DNA from: Bradyrhizobium stylosanthis
GTDB lineage: Bacteria; Pseudomonadota; Alphaproteobacteria; Rhizobiales; Xanthobacteraceae
Length of the DNA: 64,000 nt
Assembly: GCF_001641335.1 (NCBI RefSeq)
Contig: NZ_LVEM01000001.1
Coordinates: forward strand, 2,390,056-2,454,055
Reading direction: 5' to 3'
Numbering within the stretch: position 1 is the first letter of the stretch; every line of letters starts with the position of its first letter. Shown piece by piece: positions 7,765 to 17,485 of the stretch. Made by a program: the position numbers and the translations under genes. Under the pieces are notes generated by a model. The model had not been told where the DNA came from. It searched no databases and saw only the letters and a program-made list of their open reading frames with translations.

Positions 7765-9048
7765 TCACCTGCCCTTCGCCGTGCTCTGAACGTCCAGGTA
7801 TGGCTTCAGAACCAAATCTTTCGAAACAATCACCCGCATCGGCCACCCCGGCCGCACCGTGATCGTCGGCTGGACGTCGAGCTCGCGCTCCACCAGGCGC
7901 TGGCCAGCACGATTAGTCGTTTGCTGCGCACTTTCCCGCAGCGCCTTAACAAGATCACTCTCGTCGTTTCCGATCGATAGCTGTGTCCCAACCCCGATTA
8001 AGGTCGCCAGGGCCACACCCTTGAGCAATTGCCAAGTGTGGAAGTCCACCTCGTCCTCGAGCCCGGCATAGCCCGCTACATCGGTGGCCGGAAGGTTCTC
8101 GATCACGATGGAGTTGCCGTTTGGCAGGATGAGCCGTGTCCAAACGACCAGCGCCCGCTTCTGGCCAAAGGCGACGACGCTATCGTATTTGCCCACGAGC
8201 CTGGTTCCTTGTGGGATCAGGAGATGCTCGCCGGTCACCGTGTCATAGACGTGCTCGGTCACTTGACCGATCGTGGTCCCGGGCAAGTCAGAATTCAGGC
8301 CGGTCACGAGACTGGCCGGGATGATTGAGCCCGCCGTCACGGCATAGGTCGATGGAGCTCGCTTGAGCGCATGAGGATTGGTGGTCTCCGTGTCGGCTTT
8401 GGCCGCCACGAAGGTCAGCTTTCGCGTTTGCGATGACGGGATGATCTCGCTGGACCTATCGATCATACCCTGCGCTGTCTTGGCCAAATCGGCGGCCGAT
8501 GTTCCGGTGTCGGCGGTCGTCGGGCGAAAGTTGGCTGGAGCTGCAGCCGGCACATCCGTCGTACTGGCCTGCTTTCTCTTCTCCTGCTTCTCAGACAACC
8601 TGACGAATAGACCGGACTCCTTGGCTTGCTGAGCAATCCGGGCTTGCCGAACCCGCTCGGCTCTCTCGGCGTCCTCCTCGGGACTAGTCCGGAAACCTCC
8701 TTCCGTAGCCACACCAGCCTTCTTTTCGTTTTCTGCAAACGCGCGGCCTATGTCGCCAGGCGACGGCGGGCCGAGCCGTCGTGTCGAGGGAGTAAGATTC
8801 TCATAGGACTTCGGTAGCTTGCTGAGCCCTTCAGCTGTCTGCTTTCTGTCGGTATTGTAGAGCTCCGCCCGATCCGCGGACTTGAACACTCGCGGCGGAC
8901 GGAGCGCGATGATTGTCGCCCCGGCAATGAACAGTGCAGCAATAGAGCAACCGATCATCAGTGCGCGCCGGTTCAGGCGCCGGATAGGCCGTGGCTTCGC
9001 CCGTAGCTCGAGGAGCTCTGGCGGGTCCTGGTTCAACCCATTCGTCAT
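7765..9048 (-). CDS. trbI: TrbI/VirB10, channel protein of the conjugative T4SS
   Basis: The 427-residue protein has a cytoplasmic N-terminus, one membrane helix (residues ~28-50), a long low-complexity periplasmic linker and a C-terminal VirB10/TrbI domain with ITAGSIIPASLVTGLNSDLPG and LIPQGTRLVGKYDS, both diagnostic. It spans both membranes and links the inner-membrane energy parts to the outer-membrane core made with TrbG. The stop of trbG overlaps the trbI start by four bases (9045-9048), so the two are translationally coupled. Confidence 0.93.
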   Translation of the reverse strand: MTNGLNQDPPELLELRAKPRPIRRLNRRALMIGCSIAALFIAGATIIALRPPRVFKSADRAELYNTDRKQTAEGLSKLPKSYENLTPSTRRLGPPSPGDIGRAFAENEKKAGVATEGGFRTSPEEDAERAERVRQARIAQQAKESGLFVRLSEKQEKRKQASTTDVPAAAPANFRPTTADTGTSAADLAKTAQGMIDRSSEIIPSSQTRKLTFVAAKADTETTNPHALKRAPSTYAVTAGSIIPASLVTGLNSDLPGTTIGQVTEHVYDTVTGEHLLIPQGTRLVGKYDSVVAFGQKRALVVWTRLILPNGNSIVIENLPATDVAGYAGLEDEVDFHTWQLLKGVALATLIGVGTQLSIGNDESDLVKALRESAQQTTNRAGQRLVERELDVQPTITVRPGWPMRVIVSKDLVLKPYLDVQSTAKGR

Positions 9049-10067
9049 GATGCGCTCCCAATGCTAAGGGCCTGCGACCCGGGCCGGGCATCGATACGTA
9101 TGATCCGGACAATGCGCTGCGGATTCTCACCGAGGCGGAGCTCGGCGGCACCGAACATCCGGTCAACGATGTAATAGGACCCGCGAACTCTGTAGTTGAC
9201 GAGGTTCGGGCGGCCGTCCGCACCGGCCACGAACAACGGTGGCGCTTCGCCTTGGGACAGGCCTGACGGCATCTGGATGTAGACTTTGCGGCCGTCGTCA
9301 AAGGCCCGCAGCGGACGCCACGGCGGCTCGTCTCCCTCAATGCGGTAGCGGAAGCTCAGGCTGTCGAGCCTCACGCCGCGATCAGCGACCCGCTCCTCGT
9401 TCTCCTGGGCAACGGCGTTCTGCTTGTGGAGCGCAACGAGGGTGTCGGTCGGATAGGTCCACGAGATCGAAGCCATATAGGTCTGCTTCGTGGAGACGAG
9501 CTCGAGGTGATAGGCACGCCGGTCGGTCAGGACCACGAGGTTGGTTTGAATGTCCGGAAGGGTCGGCTTGATCAGGATATGAACCCGCCGAGCAGTGCCC
9601 TGCCCGCTCGCGGTGTCGCCGACGACCCAACGAACGGTATCGCCGGTAGAGACGTCGATCAGCTCTTCGCCAGACTGAAGCGTTATCGTCGAGACTTTCT
9701 CGGGGCTGGCGTAAAGCCGGTAAAGCGCGCCCTCCGTCCAGGGGTAGACTTGGATCGCGTTGATGTAGCCGGCTCGCGTAGGCTCCATCCTGGCCGCCTT
9801 ATTGGCCTTGGCGATCGCCTCCTCGGGCGGCAGCTTTTCTTCCTTGGCGGCTTTCGTCGGAAGGGGCTTGAGCTGACCTGGTAGTGGCAAAACCTTGGGT
9901 GTCTCGACGACCGCAATCGGCTTGGGCGGATCCGTCTCCGGAAGCCCTTGCTCGAATGTCATCTCATCGTAAGGCGCCTCAAGATTGAGCTTGGTGGCAC
10001 AGCCGCCAAGCAAGAGTGACAGAGTGAAGACGCTGGTCGACGCGAGTTTGATGGTAGCAGTTTTCAT
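9045..10067 (-). CDS. trbG: TrbG/VirB9, outer-membrane core component
   Basis: The 340-residue protein carries a lipoprotein signal peptide with the lipobox LLGGC (Cys at about 23), a proline-rich stretch to about residue 90, and the VirB9/CagX domain (INAIQVYPWTEGALYRLYA, then RRVHILIKPT and YRVRGSYYIVDRMF). TrbG binds the TrbI C-terminus to form the outer-membrane pore. In IncP the lipoprotein role belongs to TrbH, which is absent here; the lipobox on TrbG may replace it. It overlaps trbF by four bases at its start. Confidence 0.93.
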   Translation of the reverse strand: MKTATIKLASTSVFTLSLLLGGCATKLNLEAPYDEMTFEQGLPETDPPKPIAVVETPKVLPLPGQLKPLPTKAAKEEKLPPEEAIAKANKAARMEPTRAGYINAIQVYPWTEGALYRLYASPEKVSTITLQSGEELIDVSTGDTVRWVVGDTASGQGTARRVHILIKPTLPDIQTNLVVLTDRRAYHLELVSTKQTYMASISWTYPTDTLVALHKQNAVAQENEERVADRGVRLDSLSFRYRIEGDEPPWRPLRAFDDGRKVYIQMPSGLSQGEAPPLFVAGADGRPNLVNYRVRGSYYIVDRMFGAAELRLGENPQRIVRIIRIDARPGSQALSIGSAS

Positions 10068-10768
10068 TTGGCGTCTCCGATGAGGTCACGTGACCAGTTG
10101 AGGGAATGGACGTAGAGGCCGAGCGGATTCTTCCGCAGCGTTTCGGCATCCGAGGGGGGCTTGAGGACCGTTGTGACGAGACCGGTGAAGCGCTCGGTCT
10201 TTGCGATAGTGCCGTTCTCGTAGGTGTTTTCCTTCCAACGAATCTCGAAGCTGTCGCTGGAGGCGCGCACCACGGACGTGACCTCTGACGTCACCGTCTT
10301 GGATCCGATTTTGGTGAAGGGATCGGCCTCACGCGCATAGTCGTTCAACGCTTGCGCGCCGCGGTCTGTGGCAAAGTCATAGGCGTGAAGCCAATTCGCT
10401 CGAACAATGACAGGGTCAATCGACAGTGAGCGAACGTTCTCGATAAAGCGCGCCAGGAAATGCGCGATCTGCGCGTCCGACGGCTGATAGACCTCGAGCG
10501 CCGGTCCGACCGCGCGAACCTCGCCGAGTCGATCGACCTCGACCACGTACGGCACGACGCCTGACCGCGCAATTTGGGCAAAGATGGTCAAACCAAGAAT
10601 GCCCGAAAGACCGATGGTTGCTAGAGCCGCTAACCGCCAGTTGCTCGCCTGCACACGTGCCGAGCCGAGACGCTCGTCCCAGACTTGTGCTGCCTTCTGA
10701 TAGGCCGTGACCGGTTCTGGCGTCTGGCCATAGCGTACAGACGCGCGCTGAAAGGGGTGATTTGCCAT
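10064..10768 (-). CDS. trbF: TrbF/VirB8, inner-membrane assembly factor
   Basis: The 234-residue protein has a short cytoplasmic part, one membrane helix (residues ~45-68, LAALATIGLSGILGLTIFAQ) and a periplasmic NTF2-like VirB8 domain (WLHAYDFATDRGAQALNDYA and SFEIRWKENTYENG). It nucleates assembly of the transfer channel. It starts at ATG 10768, only three bases after trbL. Confidence 0.92.
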   Translation of the reverse strand: MANHPFQRASVRYGQTPEPVTAYQKAAQVWDERLGSARVQASNWRLAALATIGLSGILGLTIFAQIARSGVVPYVVEVDRLGEVRAVGPALEVYQPSDAQIAHFLARFIENVRSLSIDPVIVRANWLHAYDFATDRGAQALNDYAREADPFTKIGSKTVTSEVTSVVRASSDSFEIRWKENTYENGTIAKTERFTGLVTTVLKPPSDAETLRKNPLGLYVHSLNWSRDLIGDAK

Positions 10769-10771
10769 GAT

Positions 10772-11926
10772 CTATTCCTCTCCCAGCTTCGGACCGGATG
10801 AATGCCCGCCCTTGTCACCTTCTTTCAGCGTGTGGGCCACAACCTGTGCGGCCTCCCTCGCCTGTCGCCCTGGTGAAGAAGAACGGTTCGTCGACGGCGT
10901 CCCGCCGCCAGCGGCGCCGCCGCTGCTGGCGGCTGGCATCTGGCCGGCTGCAACGGCTTGGGCCGACGAACCGCTACGCGAGGCCGCACCCGTCAGAGAG
11001 GCTGCGGACCGAACCGCGGCGGCTGAACCACCAGCTGCGACGCGTAGTCCACCCATGACCGCGGCTCCGCCACCGATTGGGATGGCGGCTGCGCCTGCGA
11101 CCGCTCCGGCCGCGGCACCGGCGCCGAGCTGAGGCGCGCCTGACACCAGGCCTGCCGCAATGCCAGGACCAAAGATGCCGAGACCGAACAGCGAAAGGGC
11201 CGCAAGCAGCAGGCTCATGGCCGACGCAATGTCGATCGGCCTGGTCATAGTGTCGGAGAGACCGCCAAAGATGGTTGAACCGATGCCGATGATGATCGCG
11301 AGAACCATCACCTTCACGCCTGATGCAACCACGTTGCCGAGCGTTTTCTCGGCAAGAAACGCGGTCTTTCCCCAGAGGGCAAAAGGCACGAGAATGAAGC
11401 TCGCGAGCGTCGTTAGCTTGAACTCGATCAGAGTGACGAACAGCTGGATCGAGAGAACGAAGAAGGCGAGCACAATAAGGATCCAGCAGAACAGAAGGAT
11501 CAGAATCGTTGGGAGGTTGGTCAGGACATCAAAGCCGGAAAAATGACCGGTTTCCTCCAGAAGAGGATAAGCCGCCGAAAAGCCGGCCGAAGCCACAAAG
11601 CCAGGACGGGATAAGTTTGCTGCAGTCAGCCCGCCGCCAGATGCCTTCAATCCGATGCTGGAAAACGATGCAAAGACAATATCGGCAAGGCTTTTGAAGT
11701 TGCCGATAATGAAGGCGAAGGCGCCAACGTAGAGAACCTTTTTGGCCAGCGTGACCAGAATATGGTCGTCAGCCCTGACGCACCACGCTAACCCGGCGAG
11801 CGTCAGGTCGACGCCTATCAGGGTTGAACTCAGGAATGAGACATCGCCCGACAAAAGTCCAAACCCGGAATCGATGTAGCGGGAGAACGTCTCAGTGAAG
11901 CGGTCAATGACGGAAAGATCTGCCAT
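10772..11926 (-). CDS. trbL: TrbL/VirB6, polytopic inner-membrane channel protein
   Basis: The 384-residue protein begins with the TrbL pattern FTETFSRYIDSGFGLLSGDV and has five or six membrane helices up to about residue 250. The last 130 residues are Ala/Gly/Ser-rich and poorly structured, as is usual for TrbL, and end with charged residues. It lines the path of DNA through the inner membrane. It lies 11 bases after trbJ. No trbK entry-exclusion lipoprotein fits between trbJ and trbL, where it sits in IncP. Confidence 0.9.
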   Translation of the reverse strand: MADLSVIDRFTETFSRYIDSGFGLLSGDVSFLSSTLIGVDLTLAGLAWCVRADDHILVTLAKKVLYVGAFAFIIGNFKSLADIVFASFSSIGLKASGGGLTAANLSRPGFVASAGFSAAYPLLEETGHFSGFDVLTNLPTILILLFCWILIVLAFFVLSIQLFVTLIEFKLTTLASFILVPFALWGKTAFLAEKTLGNVVASGVKVMVLAIIIGIGSTIFGGLSDTMTRPIDIASAMSLLLAALSLFGLGIFGPGIAAGLVSGAPQLGAGAAAGAVAGAAAIPIGGGAAVMGGLRVAAGGSAAAVRSAASLTGAASRSGSSAQAVAAGQMPAASSGGAAGGGTPSTNRSSSPGRQAREAAQVVAHTLKEGDKGGHSSGPKLGEE

Positions 11927-11937
11927 GATGCCCTCTC

Positions 11938-12687
11938 CTACTTTCCAGCCGCGTAGGCATGCCCGTCGCCAATGAAGCGAGTAAATCGCTCCTGTGCCGC
12001 CGCAACCGACGCTTGTTGCTCAGCAGCCCGTAATGTCTCTGCGCGTGCCTGCGTCAGAAGGAGTACCTGCGCTTGCAACGCCTGCTTCGCCTGAAGCCCG
12101 AGTAGCTCGTTGCTAGACTGCTGTGCCTGTAATGACCCAACGGCTGCTGACGAGTTCGTCATCAAGGTGCTGAGGGTTTTCCGGTCCTCGTCAAGGTCTG
12201 ACGCAATTGTTGCTTGCGTCAGCAAAGCCTGCTTCAGCCCCTCATAGGTGTTGTCCCAGCGGGACGTCGCGTCCTGCACCATGACACTTGACGCGGACGA
12301 CGCGGTGTACTGGCGTGGATAGAGGCGTTCGTAGTCGCTACGCGCCTTGTCGACGTCGAACGAAATGCCCTTGGCCTGTGCAACGAGGCTATTGAGCCGA
12401 TTGATCGTGCTCGTGAGCTGCCCCACCACGCTATTAGGCAGGCTCGTGAGGTGCCGGGATTGATTGATCAGCATCTGAGCCTCGTTCTCGAGGCTGGTGA
12501 TCTGGTTGTTGATTTGATCAAGCGCGCGTGCGGCGCTGAGAAGCGTTTGGCTATAGTTCCAGGGATCCCAGACGAGGGACTGGGCGAACGCCTGGCTCGG
12601 ACCATCGATCCCAATGGTTAGGGACAGGAGGACAGACACGACAAAAAAGGCGCGCGAAATCAGTCCGCGCGAACGGGCACGTAGCAT
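11938..12687 (-). CDS. trbJ: TrbJ/VirB5, minor pilus or adhesin component
   Basis: The 249-residue protein has a signal peptide (to about residue 36, cut near AFAQS) and then the conserved VWDPWNYSQTLLSAARALDQI start of mature TrbJ, followed by long helices with coiled-coil character. It is exported and sits at the pilus tip or base. It starts 36 bases after trbE ends. Confidence 0.9.
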   Translation of the reverse strand: MLRARSRGLISRAFFVVSVLLSLTIGIDGPSQAFAQSLVWDPWNYSQTLLSAARALDQINNQITSLENEAQMLINQSRHLTSLPNSVVGQLTSTINRLNSLVAQAKGISFDVDKARSDYERLYPRQYTASSASSVMVQDATSRWDNTYEGLKQALLTQATIASDLDEDRKTLSTLMTNSSAAVGSLQAQQSSNELLGLQAKQALQAQVLLLTQARAETLRAAEQQASVAAAQERFTRFIGDGHAYAAGK

Positions 12688-12723
12688 TGGTAGCTCCAGG
12701 AGGTTAGTTACTGGGGGTACGGG

Positions 12724-15312
12724 TCAGGTCGTCTGCGTCTGCTCGAAGGTACTTATGAGATTGGCCGCCCAGTGCAGCTCTCGTTGGGCGAGATAACGCT
12801 TGGCGAAGTCGTGCAGGCCAGTTCGGGACAATACAGCATCAATATCGCGCTGATCCTCCGGAGAGGACGCGGCAACGAGCGCCAGCGCCACGGGTCCAAG
12901 GCCTAGCTCGAACAGACGGTTGCCGGCGCGAGACTGCAGGTAGTAGTCGCGCTTCGGAAAGGCCTCCGCGATCAGACGTATCTGGGTCTCGTTCAGGCCG
13001 AACCGGCGATAGGTCTCCGTTTGGGTGGGCTCCAGCGCACGGGGATTTGGCAGGAATATCCGTGTCGGGCAGGACTCGATGATCGCCGGCGCAATTTGGC
13101 TTTCCGCTATGTCGGCGAGTGATTGAGTCGCGAAAATGACGGCGACGTTCTTCTTCCGGAGCGTCTTCAACCATTCCCGGATACGGCTTGCGAAGAGCGG
13201 GTCGTCAAGGAACACCCAGGCTTCGTCAAGGACCAGCAAGGTCGGCCGGCCGTCGAAACGCTCCTCCAGCGAATGGAATAGATATGTGAGAACCGGAGCA
13301 ACCAGACCCGGCAGGGCCATCAGTTCCTCCATCTCGAAGGTGAGAACGTCGGCACCGGAAATACGGTCGGTGTCCGCATCAAGAAAACGTCCATACGGCC
13401 CTTCGAGCGTATAGGGCTGCAGGGCTTGTCTTAGTGCATCGCGGGACAGCAGGGCCACGAGCCCAGTCATTGTTCGCTGGGGAACCGGCGCCGAACCAAG
13501 GCTCTTGAGCGCAGACCAAAGCGTCTCCTTGACCCCAGGCGTGACCTCAACCTGCTCATGGGCGAGGACGCCGCAGAGCCAGTCGAGTGCCCAAAGCCTC
13601 GCGCCCTCCTCCGCGACGTCCTTCAAAGGCTGGAAGGCAATTCCCACCTTGGCTCCCAGTTCGTACCAGGCACCCGACAAGGCAAGCGTTGTGACGCGGG
13701 CAGAACGGCCCTTGTCAAAGGTGATCAGCTGAGCGTTGGGGTAACGCCGGTATTGAAGGGCAAGCATCGACAACAGGACCGACTTGCCCGCTCCGGTTGG
13801 CCCGACAATCACGGTGTGCCCGACGTCGCCGGCGTGCAACGACAGTCGAAACGGAGTCGCGCCTTTGGTCTTGGCAATCAAAAGTGGGGGACCGTCCAAA
13901 TGCTCGCAGCGCGCTGGCCCAGCCCAAACGGCCGACAACGGACACATATGGGCAAGATTCAGCGTGTGGACGATCGGCTGACGGATATTGGCGTAGGCCT
14001 GCCCTGGCAGGCTACCCAACCAAGCTTCCACTGCGTTGACGCTTTCGCGGATGACCGTGAAGCCACGGCTGTTGATGACGCGCTCGACGGCCCGGATCTT
14101 CTCGTCAGCTTGCCGTGAGTCCTCGTCGGTGACAGTAACCGTGGTCGTCACGTAACCGAATGCAACCAGATCGTCGCCGAGTTCAGACAATGCGGCATCG
14201 GCATCAAAGGCCTTGTTGCTAGCATCAGTATCGAGCAGCGCGGCCTGCTCGTTGAACATGACTTCTTTGAGGATAGCCCCCAGCGACTTTCGCTTGGCGA
14301 ACCACTGCCTGCGGTACCGCGTCAGCGTGGCGTTCGCTTGTGTCCGGTCCAGCGGCAGAAACCGCGTTGCCCAGCGATAGGGAACTCCGAGCCTGTTCAA
14401 CTCATCGAGCAGGCCGGGAAATGTCACTGCCGGAAAGCCAAGAACCGTCAGCGCGCGAAGATGGCTTCGCCCGATCGCCGGTGAAAGACCACCGGTAAGT
14501 GGCTCATCGCTGAGGAAACAATCGAGATAGGCGGGAATCTCGGGAACATTTACCGGATGCCGCTTGGTCGAGATACAACTATGGAGATAGGTCAGCGTCT
14601 CGGCGTCATTAAGAGGCCAGATCTCCGGCAAGACCGAAGAGAGCAAGTCTATTGCCCGGTCGCTCTCCTGCACGAAACGCCGCAAATGATCCCGATAGCC
14701 GTGCTCTTTCTGTCCGGATTTTCGGGTGCCTTCGGTCCCAACGGCCGGGTCGTCGTCACCTGCCGGACGCTGTGGCCGAGCTTTGTCGGCGAGTGGCCAG
14801 CCGCGATTTGCGTTCGCACGTGAATCCGTTGCCCCGCCCCCACACTTTGGGCTCTCCAGGAACAGCCCTTCGAGCCGCGAGACCCGTTCGGCCGGCGGCA
14901 AGTACAGCAGCGTGAGGTAAAGCACGCTTTCGAAATGCTGTCCTCGCGGGCGCGACGGATCTTCCCATGCGATGCCGGCAGCCCCCTCAAAAGCGGCTCG
15001 CCGTTCCTCATCAACCAGCCAGGAAACCGCATCCGGAAACTGTGAGCGTGGGTATTCGGAGGCCTCGATGCGGGTGGCGTCGAAGAACAACGCCCAACCC
15101 GATCCAAACCGCTTCAGCACATTGTTGACGCGCGAGGTCACGCTCATCAACTCGGCCTCGGTCGCGCTATCGAGATCAGGCCCTCGATAGCGGATTGTGC
15201 GCTGGAAGCTGCCGTCCTTATTCAGGACGACGCCCGGGGCAACCAGAAATGCCCATGGCAGCCAATCGGCAAGGCGATGCGCTTGGCCGCGGAATTCTCT
15301 TAAGTTCAGCAT
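12724..15312 (-). CDS. trbE: TrbE/VirB4, ATPase of the T4SS
   Basis: The 862-residue protein starts with MLNLREFRGQAHRLADWLPW, typical of TrbE; the frame is open upstream to 15432 but that part is unconserved and overlaps trbD. It has a CagE/VirB4 N-terminal domain, a Walker A near residue 500 (GPTGAGKSVLL), and a Walker B segment (LLVLDEAWVFLDDP) followed by FATQSLADI. It energises pilus assembly and substrate transfer at the inner membrane. Its ATG (15312-15310) overlaps the trbD stop, so the two genes are coupled. Confidence 0.93.
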   Translation of the reverse strand: MLNLREFRGQAHRLADWLPWAFLVAPGVVLNKDGSFQRTIRYRGPDLDSATEAELMSVTSRVNNVLKRFGSGWALFFDATRIEASEYPRSQFPDAVSWLVDEERRAAFEGAAGIAWEDPSRPRGQHFESVLYLTLLYLPPAERVSRLEGLFLESPKCGGGATDSRANANRGWPLADKARPQRPAGDDDPAVGTEGTRKSGQKEHGYRDHLRRFVQESDRAIDLLSSVLPEIWPLNDAETLTYLHSCISTKRHPVNVPEIPAYLDCFLSDEPLTGGLSPAIGRSHLRALTVLGFPAVTFPGLLDELNRLGVPYRWATRFLPLDRTQANATLTRYRRQWFAKRKSLGAILKEVMFNEQAALLDTDASNKAFDADAALSELGDDLVAFGYVTTTVTVTDEDSRQADEKIRAVERVINSRGFTVIRESVNAVEAWLGSLPGQAYANIRQPIVHTLNLAHMCPLSAVWAGPARCEHLDGPPLLIAKTKGATPFRLSLHAGDVGHTVIVGPTGAGKSVLLSMLALQYRRYPNAQLITFDKGRSARVTTLALSGAWYELGAKVGIAFQPLKDVAEEGARLWALDWLCGVLAHEQVEVTPGVKETLWSALKSLGSAPVPQRTMTGLVALLSRDALRQALQPYTLEGPYGRFLDADTDRISGADVLTFEMEELMALPGLVAPVLTYLFHSLEERFDGRPTLLVLDEAWVFLDDPLFASRIREWLKTLRKKNVAVIFATQSLADIAESQIAPAIIESCPTRIFLPNPRALEPTQTETYRRFGLNETQIRLIAEAFPKRDYYLQSRAGNRLFELGLGPVALALVAASSPEDQRDIDAVLSRTGLHDFAKRYLAQRELHWAANLISTFEQTQTT

Positions 15313-15563
15313 GCGAGCCAGCCCTTGTGTTTGGTGTGGCGGATGGTGACTTCGACGAAGGCCGGATCGCGCTTGGCGAGCCACACCGCCAAGCCGTGCC
15401 CGACGATCCAAAGCAGGAGGCCCACGAGCCATAGCCGCAGGCCGAGTGCCAGCACGGCCGATAGCGTGCCGATGAGGATCGATGCGGCACGTGGCGCGCC
15501 CCCGATCAGGATGGGCTCGGTCAGCGAGCGGTGGAGTACGAGTTCGAATCCTTGCGAGCGCAT
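15306..15563 (-). CDS. trbD: TrbD/VirB3, inner-membrane T4SS subunit
   Basis: The 85-residue protein opens with GFELVLHRSLTEPILIGGAP, the VirB3/TrbD signature, followed by two membrane helices in the middle and a basic C-terminus (DPAFVEVTIRH). VirB3 works together with the VirB4 ATPase. It overlaps trbC by one base and trbE by seven. Confidence 0.9.
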   Translation of the reverse strand: MRSQGFELVLHRSLTEPILIGGAPRAASILIGTLSAVLALGLRLWLVGLLLWIVGHGLAVWLAKRDPAFVEVTIRHTKHKGWLAC

Positions 15564-15928
15564 CAGATCAGCGCTCCCCCGCCAAACGAGAAGAACGACA
15601 GGAAGAATGAGCTGGCTGCAAAGGCGATCGACAAGCCGAACACGACCTGGACCATCTTGCGGAACCCGCCCGAAGTGTCGCCGAACGCGAGTGAGATGCC
15701 CGTCACCGTGATGATGATGACGGCGACAATCTTGGCGACCGGTCCCTGCACAGATTCAAGGATGCGCTCGAGCGGAGCTTCCCAAGGCATGCCTGAGCCC
15801 GCAGCATTTGCTGCCGAAGCGGTCAAGAGCATGCAAGCCGCGGCCGCACCGAGTTCGGTCAAAAGATCTCCCGGCGAGCGCCAGTGGCGGAAGCACGAAC
15901 GGAGGTATGGACGCAGTTGAACGAGCAT
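15563..15928 (-). CDS. trbC: TrbC/VirB2, pilin precursor
   Basis: The 121-residue protein has a long signal peptide ending near ASAANAAGSG and two membrane helices in the mature part (VAKIVAVIIITVTGISLAF and a second, Ser/Phe-rich one), the layout of cyclic TrbC/VirB2 pilins. I chose the ATG at 15928 because AAGGGAG sits seven bases upstream; the longer frame starts with TTG at 15949 and would place that ribosome-binding site inside the gene. The small signal peptidase TraF (27984-28523) could mature it. Confidence 0.88.
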   Translation of the reverse strand: MLVQLRPYLRSCFRHWRSPGDLLTELGAAAACMLLTASAANAAGSGMPWEAPLERILESVQGPVAKIVAVIIITVTGISLAFGDTSGGFRKMVQVVFGLSIAFAASSFFLSFFSFGGGALI

Positions 15929-15945
15929 CTTGTAGTCTCCCTTGA

Positions 15946-16929
15946 TCAAGGATGGTGGGTGGTGCCTGGAAGTCCGAATGGAGTTTCGAGCGAATAGTCG
16001 CCCGATGGATCGAGGCCCCTAAGCTCGGCGATTGTCTCGATCCGCCGAGCGGGTCCCCGCCCCTTGATGAACACGATCAAGTCAATCGCCTCAGCAATCA
16101 GGCGCCGCGGCACCGTTGCGACGGCCTCCTGGATCAATTGTTCGATCCGGTAGAGTGCAGCTCGCGCAGAATTGGCGTGGACGGTGGCGATGCCACCGGG
16201 GTGGCCTGTGTTCCAGGCCTTCAGCAAGTCGAGTGCTTCGGCGCCTCTGACCTCACCAACGATGATGCGATCGGGTCGCAAGCGGAGGGTCGAACGCACG
16301 AGATCGGCGAGGCTTGCTACGCCCGGCTTTGTCCGTAGGGTCACAGCGTCCTTGGCGTCGCAGCGCAGCTCGCGGGTGTCCTCGATGATGACCACCCTCT
16401 CTTCGAGACCGGCAATTTCTGCCAGAAGCGCGTTGGCGAGCGTCGTTTTGCCCGAGCCGGTGCCGCCGGCGATCAGGATGCTGCGCCCTTCCCTGACCGC
16501 GGCCACCAGTACCCTCGCCATCAACGGAGAGACGATCTGCGCCTTGACGTAGTCGGGCAGGTGAAACGTGGTTGTGGCTGGCTTTCGAATTGCAAAGCAT
16601 GGCGCCAGGGAAACGGGCGGCAAGACGCCCTCGAAGCGTTCTCCTGTTTCCGGCAGCTCCGCCGAAATGATGGGTGACGATCTGCTTGCTTCAGCGCGAA
16701 CGTGGCTTGCGACCAGGCGAATGATCCGCTCGGATTCCTGTGGTGTGAGGATCACACCGGTATCCGCCCGACCCGATCCGTGCCGATCCAGCCAGAGCTT
16801 TCCGTCAGGATTGACCATGACTTCGACAACGTCGGGCTCTTCAAGAGCGACGGCGATCGCCGGTCCCATGGCAGTCCGCAGCATGCCGCGGCGTCGTTCC
16901 CGGGTCTCGGACGAGAGGAGATCAGACAT
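15946..16929 (-). CDS. trbB: TrbB/VirB11, hexameric secretion ATPase
   Basis: The 327-residue protein has the N-terminal TrbB domain and a RecA-like ATPase with Walker A near residue 155 (GGTGSGKTT), an Asp box (IIEDTRELRC), Walker B (RIIVGEVRGAEALDLLKAWN) and the His box (GGIATVHANSA). It acts on the cytoplasmic face of the channel, switching between pilus biogenesis and DNA transfer. Its start overlaps the upstream CopG-like gene by eight bases. Confidence 0.94.
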   Translation of the reverse strand: MSDLLSSETRERRRGMLRTAMGPAIAVALEEPDVVEVMVNPDGKLWLDRHGSGRADTGVILTPQESERIIRLVASHVRAEASRSSPIISAELPETGERFEGVLPPVSLAPCFAIRKPATTTFHLPDYVKAQIVSPLMARVLVAAVREGRSILIAGGTGSGKTTLANALLAEIAGLEERVVIIEDTRELRCDAKDAVTLRTKPGVASLADLVRSTLRLRPDRIIVGEVRGAEALDLLKAWNTGHPGGIATVHANSARAALYRIEQLIQEAVATVPRRLIAEAIDLIVFIKGRGPARRIETIAELRGLDPSGDYSLETPFGLPGTTHHP

Positions 16930-17473
16930 TGTCGACCTCCTCTCGCCCTGCCGGAGATGGCCCCGGCTGCTGGCCCGCCGCCTCCTGCGCGCGGGAACCA
17001 GTGGCGGCAGCCTGGGCTTCGCCTAGTGGCGCGCCTTCTTCGAGGTGCCGTATGAAGAGATCGGGATTTGATGTGCTGACGCGTTCCATGACGTCTGCGA
17101 CGAGCTTCCCGCCGGAAGCAATGCGCTTGCCGACCTGAGCGACGAACATCTCAAAGCGCTCGCGTCCAAGAGCTCGCGCTGCATCCTGGTCGCCGGCCGG
17201 CAGCGGCGGCGTGATCGTCAGGTAGTAGCGAATGAAGAGCGCAATGGTCTCAGCTGTAACCGAGAGATCACGGTCGGTTCGCTCGAGCTGCCGGCTCATC
17301 CGATCAAGCCTGCGTATCAGCGCGGCGTCACCACTGGCGTCCCGCTCCGGATTGAGGAAACGGTCGAGCGCCGCCTCTACAATTGCCGACTTGTTGCTCC
17401 CAGGCCGCTTTGCCGCGATCTCTAGACGCTGCGCGACGCTGTCGGAGACATAGGCTGACAGTTTTGGCTTCAT
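16922..17473 (-). CDS. CopG-like ribbon-helix-helix protein of the transfer operon
   Basis: The 183-residue protein starts with KPKLSAYVSDSVAQRLEIAA, then SNKSAIVEAALDRFL: a ribbon-helix-helix fold of the CopG/Arc class. The middle part (LIRRLDRMSRQLERTDRDL) is helical and the end is Ala/Gln-rich. This gene lies between traG and trbB in many alphaproteobacterial ICEs. It could be an operon repressor or a relaxosome accessory protein; the sequence does not decide. It lies 12 bases from traG. Confidence 0.78.
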   Translation of the reverse strand: MKPKLSAYVSDSVAQRLEIAAKRPGSNKSAIVEAALDRFLNPERDASGDAALIRRLDRMSRQLERTDRDLSVTAETIALFIRYYLTITPPLPAGDQDAARALGRERFEMFVAQVGKRIASGGKLVADVMERVSTSNPDLFIRHLEEGAPLGEAQAAATGSRAQEAAGQQPGPSPAGREEVDNV

Positions 17474-17485
17474 CGAAATAGCTCA